The notes under the pieces: generated by a model
Database searches by the model: none
Told to the model about the DNA's origin: nothing
What the model saw: the letters and a program-made list of their open reading frames with translations, nothing else
Program-made: the position numbers and the translations under genes
Shown here: positions 1 to 6,434 of the stretch, piece after piece
Position numbering within the stretch: the first letter of the stretch is position 1
Layout: the number at the start of each line of letters is the position of its first letter
Assembly (NCBI GenBank): GCA_019412865.1
Contig: DXOJ01000196.1
Span: 1-6,434 of the forward strand
Origin: Bacteroides sp.
GTDB lineage: Bacteria; Bacteroidota; Bacteroidia; Bacteroidales; Bacteroidaceae
Direction of reading: 5' to 3'
DNA: 6,434 bases

Positions 1-3000
1 TTCAGTGATTTATTTATCGTTTCAATCTTTCCGGAAGCAGGATGAATGTACTTTAATACATACTTTCCGGACGATAATTGAACAGGAATTTCTGTTTCGG
101 ACTTGGAATAAATGATACTTCCAATATCAGATTTTACCATTTTCTTGTACTCATCCGTATTTGTTTCTTCCACTTCCATGGCTGCTGCATCCTTCAGGAA
201 CGCTTTATCTGTGCACGGAATTACAGGACATGAACCTCCTGCCATAAACACAGCCCATCCCATAGCCGGATAATTCTGTGCGTAGAATGTCACTGCCTTT
301 TGAGGAAATTTCTGACGATACTCATTGACAGCTTTATATGCTTCTGTGAAAGTCACCTTTCCTACTTTCATCTTACGCATGTGCTGACGTGGCGCCATAT
401 TCTTTCCACCTTCCGGCGCAAAGATTCCATCCGTCTTATAATGCCAATACCGGATATCAATAATATCTACTACGGCAGCGCGTTTAGGATCTGCAAGGAT
501 TGCATCCTGTACGTCTTTCGTTGTACTCAATGCCACTTTCGCTTTCTTTCCGGTTTCAGTTTCCCATTCGGCTATCACGTCCAACCAAAATTGTACGAAA
601 TGCAACGGACCTGTAAATTCGGCACTTGTCAACTGAATAACATTCGAATTGTCCGCGAAGTTATTCAGGCACTGACGGATATATTGTCTGTGCAGTTCAC
701 GACGGACAGGATGAGTAATGTCATAGAACATATCCGCCACAAAGATTCGTTTGTCTCCGGCAAATGGGGCAGGTTCAGGAAATCCGGTCTGATTGATGTT
801 ATTACTGCTTCTCCATGGAGAATCTACCCAATGCGCACCGGCTTCCAAAATATTATGCTGGAAATAGTTTTCATGGAACAACAGCAGTCCGTCCTTATTT
901 CCTTTTTCCGCAAATTCTTTTAAGCGGCTCCAGTACCATGCATTAGGGCGTTTCAAATCATATTTGCTCAATCCTTCCCATGCTGTTCCCTGACCGCTAC
1001 GACCAAATGGCTGTTCATAGAAAGGTCCCCATACATCACCATCGCGACGGCGAATCCGTTCGTGGTCATCCCGGCGACGGTCATACCAAAGACCGTAATT
1101 TTGATCGAAAACAAGAATGTTTTTCTGTTTCATAAAGTCAACTACAGAATCAATGCGGTCGGTTAATCCCAATCCCTCGCGTCCCGGCACAAAGCGGGTG
1201 ATAGCCGGACTTGCCTTTTTCAGATAATTGGTTTTGAGCTTTCCGTTCCACCAAGGGGTGGTATGACTGCCTCCCACCAATAGAGCACCGTTCATCTGAA
1301 TACGTCCATTAGTTACAGTTACTTCCGGTTGGGTTAATAATTTAGCAGCAGCAGAAGAAGAAGAAGAAGTATTTGCAAGCGCAGCGCTCTTTTTCTCTTT
1401 AATATCATCGATTGATTTTACTCCGGCTGATGCCACCGAAGGAGCAAACTTATTATCACCTATCCAATGTTCCAACGTCAACCGTGGTTTATATGCTTCT
1501 TTAGCGAGTTCCATAGCTACTTCCACTGTGGGACTACTGGTTGCACTTGTATTTCTGGGCAGAATACGTGCACGCTCTGCACATTCTTTATTCAACCGTT
1601 CTTCCAATTGAGCATAAAAAATACTGCGAGGTTGTACATGATTGTTGGATTGTGCCCATTCACCGTCACCGGAGAATTGTGCCCAACAACCGTATGCACG
1701 GTTCATCGCATCTTTTGCTGGGGCATAACATTCGATTTCCGCTGCGGTACATTGCCAAAACAAGCTGTTTGCCGTATTCCAACCGGCTCCGTTTTTATCT
1801 TGTCCCAAATTCTTGAAAGTCAGGTTATGACCGTCGATATTTACTATGTCAAACAACAGTCCGCACGCCCAGGCATCAATAGAGCCACTGAATCCCAAAG
1901 ATTCGTACGAATCACATTGTACAAAAGCATTGGGACCGGCTGCACAATATCCGGCAGCAAAGTCATGAATACCCTGTTCCGAATAGCAGCGTTGAAATAA
2001 AGTTTGTTGTCCCAGCGTATGGAAAGTGCAACGACGCATCCCTCCGATTTCTGAAACGGGTTCTTTCGAGATACAGTCTTCAACGGTAATTTTGGAACCT
2101 GTACGCTGAACAATTACAGCACTTCCTGCAAAATGCTTGAAATTAACCAGTCTCACCCAACAGTTTTCCGCATCTTCAATGGAAATACCTGTCCAGCAAT
2201 GATCCTCGTCTTTAGGATAACGTTTGTCGTAATCAGAAATCAGTGTCATATTTTCTACGCCACAATCGTGAATACGTCCGTTCCATTGATAAGTCAACAG
2301 GGAAGAAGTTCCATAGTTAGCATCCAAAGCTACGGTCAGCGGAGCATCCAGTGTTACCTGGTTGCCATTTACTTCGCAGACTGTTCTGTCCCAAGTCAGA
2401 TCCATGTCACCTTCTTTCCATCCCAAAGCACTGATACCTCCTCCAAAAATATCACAACCCAAAGAGGCAATCCATTCTTTGCCGGAAGGACGGGTAACCA
2501 TGACGCGGTCTCCTTTTTTCAGAGAAACACCCGAAGCGACTTCCAATGTTCTCGCGTTTACCGGAACATAGTGGGAAAGCACCTTCAATGTGTCTTGCAC
2601 ATTCAGGTCGTCCACTCCTTCCATGTAGATAAGCGCACCTCTGTCTACGCCCTTTTTCAGCAGTATTGTTTTTTCTTTATCCGTACCCCGCAATACAATT
2701 CCGGATGTGGAGATACGAATACTGCCGGACAGGGAAAATTCTCCCTGATCGAGTAATACGGCTCCCCGAAAACCGGAAGCGTCAGGAGTCAGCGAAGCTA
2801 CATAATCAATGGTACGTTGAATACGTGCAGTATTATCTCCGGCTTTCCAGGGTACAAACACCACATTACGAACAGAAGGAATATCCTGTTCGGAGGATTT
2901 ATATCCGCATGTAGAGAAATCGAGAATCCGGTTTCCCCGATCATCATTCAGGTAAGTGATCTGGTCATTCTTAACCTGTAAAGCAAAGGTTTGCGCATAA

Positions 3001-3059
3001 CTTTGCACAAACCCAATGCTCAATAATCCTAAAAGGATCGTTCTTACTTGTATATTCAT
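1..3059 (-). CDS. Secreted two-module protein: N-terminal pectate-lyase-like beta-helix plus C-terminal GH-A-like (probably DUF6298) domain; 3' end outside window
   Basis: The frame is open for 1019 codons from the ATG at 3059 and has no stop before the left edge, so the C-terminus is missing. Residues 1-22 form a signal peptide (hydrophobic LLGLLSIGF, then QSYA before Gln) without a lipobox, implying export by signal peptidase I. Residues about 64-125 read like the N-cap of pectate-lyase-superfamily beta-helices (GDNTARIQRTIDYV, then a GAVLLDQGEF turn), and rungs with recurring hydrophobic-x-x-Cys motifs continue to about 460. A charged, Ser/Ala-rich linker spans about 485-580. Residues about 585-955 suggest a clan GH-A barrel: FDQNYGLWYD, RPNAWYWSRL, LLLFHENYF, a beta4-like NVIQLTSAEFTGP with Glu814, and a final GWAVFMAGG. 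From 975 a beta-rich segment starts (GKYVLKYIHPASGKI), like domains appended to GH140-type enzymes. From memory the C-terminal half is what Pfam calls DUF6298; I could not check this. It lies 30 nt behind the PL1 gene, so co-transcription and a pectin-related role are inferred. A lyase, a glycosidase or a non-catalytic binder all remain possible. The gene call is firm; the function is not. Confidence 0.9.
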   Translation of the reverse strand, partial: MNIQVRTILLGLLSIGFVQSYAQTFALQVKNDQITYLNDDRGNRILDFSTCGYKSSEQDIPSVRNVVFVPWKAGDNTARIQRTIDYVASLTPDASGFRGAVLLDQGEFSLSGSIRISTSGIVLRGTDKEKTILLKKGVDRGALIYMEGVDDLNVQDTLKVLSHYVPVNARTLEVASGVSLKKGDRVMVTRPSGKEWIASLGCDIFGGGISALGWKEGDMDLTWDRTVCEVNGNQVTLDAPLTVALDANYGTSSLLTYQWNGRIHDCGVENMTLISDYDKRYPKDEDHCWTGISIEDAENCWVRLVNFKHFAGSAVIVQRTGSKITVEDCISKEPVSEIGGMRRCTFHTLGQQTLFQRCYSEQGIHDFAAGYCAAGPNAFVQCDSYESLGFSGSIDAWACGLLFDIVNIDGHNLTFKNLGQDKNGAGWNTANSLFWQCTAAEIECYAPAKDAMNRAYGCWAQFSGDGEWAQSNNHVQPRSIFYAQLEERLNKECAERARILPRNTSATSSPTVEVAMELAKEAYKPRLTLEHWIGDNKFAPSVASAGVKSIDDIKEKKSAALANTSSSSSAAAKLLTQPEVTVTNGRIQMNGALLVGGSHTTPWWNGKLKTNYLKKASPAITRFVPGREGLGLTDRIDSVVDFMKQKNILVFDQNYGLWYDRRRDDHERIRRRDGDVWGPFYEQPFGRSGQGTAWEGLSKYDLKRPNAWYWSRLKEFAEKGNKDGLLLFHENYFQHNILEAGAHWVDSPWRSSNNINQTGFPEPAPFAGDKRIFVADMFYDITHPVRRELHRQYIRQCLNNFADNSNVIQLTSAEFTGPLHFVQFWLDVIAEWETETGKKAKVALSTTKDVQDAILADPKRAAVVDIIDIRYWHYKTDGIFAPEGGKNMAPRQHMRKMKVGKVTFTEAYKAVNEYRQKFPQKAVTFYAQNYPAMGWAVFMAGGSCPVIPCTDKAFLKDAAAMEVEETNTDEYKKMVKSDIGSIIYSKSETEIPVQLSSGKYVLKYIHPASGKIETINKSL
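1344..1367 (-). repeat. Trinucleotide tract (TCT)5(GCT)3 encoding Ser5-Ala3 in the interdomain linker
   Basis: Read on the coding strand, five TCT codons (1353-1367) are followed by three GCT codons (1344-1352), giving Ser565-569 and Ala570-572 of the large two-module protein. The tract sits between the beta-helix and the GH-A-like module, where a flexible linker is expected. Slippage here would change the length by whole codons and keep the frame. Confidence 0.85.
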
Positions 3060-3089
3060 TACAATAAACTTTAATCTCTTTTCATCCGG
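3060..3089 (-). other. 30-nt intergenic gap between the PL1 gene and the two-module gene
   Basis: The gap runs from the TAA of the pectate lyase gene to the ATG of the large gene. It is A-rich on the coding strand (GAAAAGAGATTAAAG about 10-25 nt upstream of the ATG), as is common in Bacteroides leaders, with no convincing Shine-Dalgarno sequence. I see no hairpin with a T-run and no TAnnTTTG-type Bacteroides -7 element. The two genes are therefore probably on one transcript. Confidence 0.7.
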
Positions 3090-4772
3090 TTACAACAGAC
3101 TTCTCCGTTTAGACAATGTATCGTAATTGTTCTTCAAGTCTGTCCAGTCCACTTTCTTTCTGGTGTCTATACCATTGATGTATTTTTCAATATTGGTATA
3201 TCCGTCACCGTTGCAGTCCATGTTTGCGTCAGCCGGGTCGTTCGGATTCAATCCGTTGGCAACTTCCCAAGCATCCGGCATACCGTCGCCGTCCGAGTCT
3301 ACTACTGCTTCTCCTTTATATTCGGGAAGTCCGCCTACCTGACGAATATCTGTGATGATACCTTGCTTGTAAGAATCAGCCGGTAACCGTCTCTTCACGT
3401 AAGGAGAGACAAACTCCGGTGCATCTTTCACATAAATGGCTTTTCCTGTTTGCACGGTCTTTATAACACGTGCATCTACTGCGTCACGTTTTGGAAAATT
3501 AGCTCCTACATTATCTAATACAAAGGTATAAGCTTTTTTGGTATCCATTACAGTTACCGGTGGCATTTTGAAAGCCTCGTCCGATTTAATTAGCGGCAAG
3601 AACTTTGTAGCGTCCACCTCTTCTTTAAGTTGTACGCCTCCGTCCCAGTTATCTTTTGTAACTTTGGCATTGCCATGGATAATATTTCCGTTTACGTATG
3701 CTTTTCCGAATGAAAGCGGTCTGTTTTTGTCACGTCCCGCTTCCGGTTTGAGAATACGATAAGAGATCGGTTTACCTATCGGGGTGATCGGACCGGGCTT
3801 GAAGTAGTTGTTTATCATATTGTAGAAACTGTTGTGATCGCCTCCGTCTACGGAACGGTTCCACCAGTTGAAAACAACATTATTGACGAAGTTAAAGTCG
3901 CCGTCCATACCTACCGAACTATTCCGGCTGATGTTGGAAGCAAAGAGATTACGGCAGAACATACTGTTATGCCCACCGATGGTTGCACCGAAAGCATGAT
4001 TGTAGGTATCCAATGCTTCAGAGAAAATAGAATTCTGGATGGTAATGTTTACCGTCGGAAGTTTCAGCCCGTGTCCGTTTGCCCCTCTGTTGTATACATG
4101 ACGGTAGATAGACATGTTTTCATCCAATCCCCAACTGGCGGAGCAATGGTCAATCATGATATTTCCAACCGCATTCCCTCCTACTGCATCATCACGGAAA
4201 GCTACGTCCTGCGCACCGCGGCGGAAGCGCATGTGGCGAATCACAACATCGTGTGTATCGATCAGGAAAGATTGTCCGGTGACGCAGATACCATCTCCGG
4301 GAGCTGTTTGTCCGGCAATCGTTACATAAGGGGCACGTACGCTAATCGGGCTTTTCAAACGAATCACTCCCGCTACATTGAATACAATAATACGTGCACC
4401 TCCCGTTTCGCAGGCTTCGCGTAATGTTCCGGGACCGGAATCTTCCAGCGAAGTGACCACAATCACTTTACCGCCACGACCACCGGGAGTATACATACCT
4501 CCGCCTTCTGCGCCGGGGAAAGCCGGGATATTACTTTTTATCAAATCTTCGGGTTTGGAGGCCCAAGGCTTATAGGGACGACCTTTCTTTGCTTCTTCTA
4601 ACACTGTCGGCAAAGCTTTTTCCCATGCTGCATCCGATTTCCGTTCAAACTCCGCTTCTTGTTTTGCTCCTCTTGCTTTTACCGAGTCCGGAATTACAGG
4701 ATACTGGGCTGCCACAGGTAGTACACAGGCAACCAGCATCCACGCTGATAATACTTTCTTAATGTTGTTCAT
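3090..4772 (-). CDS. Secreted pectate lyase, polysaccharide lyase family 1 (subfamily 2-like), with C-terminal EF-hand-like tail
   Basis: This complete 560-residue gene should cleave alpha-1,4-galacturonan by calcium-dependent beta-elimination, outside the cytoplasm. Residues 1-22 are a signal peptide, most simply cut at PVAA before Gln23; an alternative lipobox LVAC (13-16) is present. A charged helical segment (about 28-80) precedes the PL1 start, IPAFPGAEGGG (82-92) and GGRGGKVIVVTSLEDSGPGTL (98-117), a signature of bacterial PL1 enzymes. The beta-helix carries candidate calcium ligands at FRDDAVGGN (Asp194/Asp195) and in IMIDHCSASWGLDE (Asp208-His209, Asp217, Glu218). Arg283 in SRNSS is the probable catalytic base. 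Residues 492-503 (DSDGDGMPDAWE) and 517-530 (Asn/Asp/Gly-rich, then TNIEK) form a paired calcium-binding motif common at the C-terminus of Bacteroides polysaccharide lyases. The start is supported by the signal peptide directly after the ATG. It lies 58 nt behind the HTCS gene and 30 nt ahead of the next enzyme. The family call is secure; whether the substrate is homogalacturonan or a rhamnogalacturonan-II-type backbone cannot be told. Confidence 0.95.
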   Translation of the reverse strand: MNNIKKVLSAWMLVACVLPVAAQYPVIPDSVKARGAKQEAEFERKSDAAWEKALPTVLEEAKKGRPYKPWASKPEDLIKSNIPAFPGAEGGGMYTPGGRGGKVIVVTSLEDSGPGTLREACETGGARIIVFNVAGVIRLKSPISVRAPYVTIAGQTAPGDGICVTGQSFLIDTHDVVIRHMRFRRGAQDVAFRDDAVGGNAVGNIMIDHCSASWGLDENMSIYRHVYNRGANGHGLKLPTVNITIQNSIFSEALDTYNHAFGATIGGHNSMFCRNLFASNISRNSSVGMDGDFNFVNNVVFNWWNRSVDGGDHNSFYNMINNYFKPGPITPIGKPISYRILKPEAGRDKNRPLSFGKAYVNGNIIHGNAKVTKDNWDGGVQLKEEVDATKFLPLIKSDEAFKMPPVTVMDTKKAYTFVLDNVGANFPKRDAVDARVIKTVQTGKAIYVKDAPEFVSPYVKRRLPADSYKQGIITDIRQVGGLPEYKGEAVVDSDGDGMPDAWEVANGLNPNDPADANMDCNGDGYTNIEKYINGIDTRKKVDWTDLKNNYDTLSKRRSLL

Positions 4773-4830
4773 TCTTTCGAATCTTAATTAGGTTTCTAAA
4801 AGGACGATTAAGAAAGCATTTTGTAATCGG
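4773..4830 (-). promoter_or_regulatory. 58-nt gap between HTCS and PL1 genes with an AT-rich inverted repeat; possible leader or operator
   Basis: The gap lies between the HTCS stop (TAA at 4831-4833) and the PL1 ATG (4772). It holds a perfect 7-bp inverted repeat, tcttaat at 4782-4788 and attaaga at 4807-4813, separated by 18 nt. A CGAAAGA sequence directly precedes the ATG as a weak ribosome-binding candidate. I find no TAnnTTTG -7 element and no T-tailed terminator hairpin. The gap could be a read-through leader or hold a site for the HTCS; nothing here decides which. Confidence 0.3.
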
Positions 4831-6434
4831 TTATCTCTCTCCTTTCCGCCATTCATTCATATATTCGCGAGGGGACTGATTATATTTTTTCCGGAAACAC
4901 TTACTATAATATCCCGAATCCTTGAATCCGACAGCAAAAGCAATTTCGGAAACACTTAAATCCGTATTTTTAATCAGTTCGATAGATTTATTCAAACGAA
5001 TCTCTTTTACCAGGTCAACGGGTGCCAGGCCGGTAAGACTCTTCAGTTTCTTAAAGAATGCCGAACGGCTCAATCCGATACCGGATGCTATGGTGTCAAT
5101 GTTAAAGTCACTGTCGTCCATATTTTCTTCAATGACCTGATGTATCTTTTCGAGGAACTGTACGTCTTTCTTTACCAAAAATTGTTCGTAGCTGTCTTCT
5201 TCGGTCGTCGTTTGGTTTTCCATTTGCTGACGGATTCGTTCACGGAACAGTTTCCGTTCGGCAAGTAACTGGTCGATGCGTGCCAACAGATATTCCTTAC
5301 TGAAAGGTTTGGTAATGTAGGCGTTCGCCCCTAAAGTGATCGCTTTGGTCTTGGCGCCTTCATCATTCTTCGCAGTCAGGATAATGACAGGGATATGGCT
5401 GATCTGGAAATCTTTGCGGATGGATTGCAACATTTCAAGCCCATCCATTTCGGGCATCATCTGATCGGTCACTACAATATCCGGATGATACAGATGTACT
5501 TTCTTCAAACCTTCCACTCCGTTATTGGCAATATGGATATTGAACTTGTCTTCCAACTGAAGCTTTATCAACTGGCAAAGGTCTTTGTTATCTTCCACCA
5601 ACAGAAGGGTCGGTAATGAAGCGTCGATTTCCGGTTCTTCTTCCGTACCGTCTTCGGATATGGCATTTGCAACAGGATCTTGTTCTACCGAAACAGGGGC
5701 TGTCTCCGTATCTCCCACATAGAAGTCTACTTCCGACGGGCGGTAATGTTCCTTATCCATCAGGAGTTCCACAATAAACACCGCTCCTTGTCCTTCGGGA
5801 CTTTCGGCACGAATCTGTCCATGATGCAGATTGACGATCTCTTTTGAAAGTGCCAATCCGATACCTGTGCCCTGATAATAGGAGTTTTTCGCGTTCTCTC
5901 CTTGCGAGAAGCGTTCGAAAATCTCGGTCAGTTTATTTTGTGGAATACCTACTCCGTTATCTTCCACCCGTACATAACAACGTTTACCGTCGTCTGTCAA
6001 TCCGGTAGTTATATAAATACTTCCTCCGGAATGAGTGAATTTGAATGCGTTGGATATGATGTTGCGGATAACAATGCTCATTTTCTCCTTGTCCGCCCAT
6101 ACCATAATCGGTTCATCCGGCAACTGGAAAGTAAAACTGATCTCGTTTTCTTCGGAAAGTACCCGGAATTCTTTCTGGAAAGAAGCTATCATCTCATTAA
6201 AATCAATTAATGACACATGCAAACGCATCTTGCCGTTCTGAATCTTCCGGAAATCAAGGATCTGATTCACTAATTGCAGCATCTGATTGGTGTTCTTCTC
6301 CATCAGATCCACATATTGCAATCCTTTCGGAGAGAGCTTTTCGCGTTCTCTTAGTTCCTGTATCGGGCCTTTTATCAATGTCAAAGGAGTGCGCAATTCA
6401 TGGGAGATATTGGTAAAGAACTTGATTTTCATCT
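4831..6434 (-). CDS. Hybrid two-component system regulator (HTCS), C-terminal part; 5' end outside window
   Basis: The visible 533 residues are the cytoplasmic half of a PUL sensor-regulator. The frame stays open through the right edge, and the ATG at 6432 falls just before the phospho-acceptor helix, so it is not the true start; the periplasmic sensor and membrane segment lie upstream. Numbering from that Met: HisKA about 4-70 with His11 in FFTNISHELRTPLTL; HATPase_c about 115-225 with N-box IRNIISNAFKF (Asn124/Asn128), G1 box DNGVGIP (158-164) and G2 box GTGIGLAL (188-195); an acidic linker about 230-272; a receiver about 275-390 with Glu280/Asp281, phospho-acceptor Asp323 (VVTDQMMPEMDG), Thr353 and Lys375; then an AraC-type double HTH about 430-528 ending in AFAVGFKDSGYYSKCFRKKY and SPREYM. 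All key residues for autophosphorylation, relay and DNA binding are present, so this portion appears functional. Such proteins usually bind an oligosaccharide in the periplasm and activate the adjacent PUL. The downstream PL1 gene suggests a pectic ligand, which is an inference. Confidence 0.95.
   Translation of the reverse strand, partial: MKIKFFTNISHELRTPLTLIKGPIQELREREKLSPKGLQYVDLMEKNTNQMLQLVNQILDFRKIQNGKMRLHVSLIDFNEMIASFQKEFRVLSEENEISFTFQLPDEPIMVWADKEKMSIVIRNIISNAFKFTHSGGSIYITTGLTDDGKRCYVRVEDNGVGIPQNKLTEIFERFSQGENAKNSYYQGTGIGLALSKEIVNLHHGQIRAESPEGQGAVFIVELLMDKEHYRPSEVDFYVGDTETAPVSVEQDPVANAISEDGTEEEPEIDASLPTLLLVEDNKDLCQLIKLQLEDKFNIHIANNGVEGLKKVHLYHPDIVVTDQMMPEMDGLEMLQSIRKDFQISHIPVIILTAKNDEGAKTKAITLGANAYITKPFSKEYLLARIDQLLAERKLFRERIRQQMENQTTTEEDSYEQFLVKKDVQFLEKIHQVIEENMDDSDFNIDTIASGIGLSRSAFFKKLKSLTGLAPVDLVKEIRLNKSIELIKNTDLSVSEIAFAVGFKDSGYYSKCFRKKYNQSPREYMNEWRKGER

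Noticed and set aside
300..923. Plus-strand open frame of 207 codons
   Set aside because: It lies wholly antisense to the GH-A-like module of the large gene; its translation shows no domain pattern and the minus-strand frame is a coherent protein.
1344..1367. Phase-variation switch from the simple repeat
   Set aside because: The unit is three bases, so slippage cannot shift the frame; only linker length could change.
1467..2000. Plus-strand open frame of 177 codons, with smaller overlapping frames on both strands (to 2113)
   Set aside because: All are covered by the beta-helix coding region in a different frame; their compositions look like antisense of a real gene.
2133..2756. Plus-strand open frame of 207 codons and nested shorter frames
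   Set aside because: Antisense to the beta-helix region; no signal or family motif seen.
3060..3089. Terminator or promoter between the PL1 and two-module genes
   Set aside because: No stem-loop with a T-run and no Bacteroides -7/-33 pattern fits in these 30 bases.
3834..4424. Plus-strand open frame of 196 codons
   Set aside because: Antisense to the core of the clearly recognised PL1 enzyme.
6430..6432. ATG as the start of the HTCS
   Set aside because: The reading frame continues upstream to the window edge and this Met falls at the edge of the kinase phospho-acceptor helix, a common internal position in HTCS proteins.

Overview
The window looks like part of a pectin-directed polysaccharide utilization locus (PUL) from a gut Bacteroides or close relative. 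The evidence is a hybrid two-component system (HTCS: histidine kinase, receiver and AraC-type DNA-binding domain in one chain), a pectate lyase of the family PL1 type common in Bacteroidetes, secretion signals with the Bacteroides-style Ala-Gln cleavage region, moderate GC content and no strong Shine-Dalgarno sequences.

All three genes are on the minus strand and fill nearly the whole window, so transcription runs from high to low coordinates. At the right edge (4831-6434) is the C-terminal part of the HTCS; its periplasmic sensor lies outside the window. After a 58-nt gap comes a complete 560-residue secreted pectate lyase (3090-4772) with a C-terminal EF-hand-like calcium-binding tail. After a further 30-nt gap comes a very large secreted protein (1-3059; 1019 codons, no stop, running off the left edge). 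It has an N-terminal right-handed beta-helix of the pectate-lyase type, a Ser/Ala-rich linker, and a C-terminal half that resembles a clan GH-A (beta/alpha)8 glycosidase followed by the start of a beta domain.

Likely joint action: the HTCS senses a pectic oligosaccharide in the periplasm and activates the locus, the PL1 enzyme cleaves a galacturonan backbone, and the large two-module protein acts on the same polymer or its side chains. The substrate is inferred only from the PL1 family. No SusC/SusD pair, RNA gene, mobile element or CRISPR array is visible.

The most interesting object is the large two-module protein. Its fold can be argued from sequence, but its activity is not obvious, and the position where a GH-A nucleophile would be expected appears to hold Gln rather than Glu.
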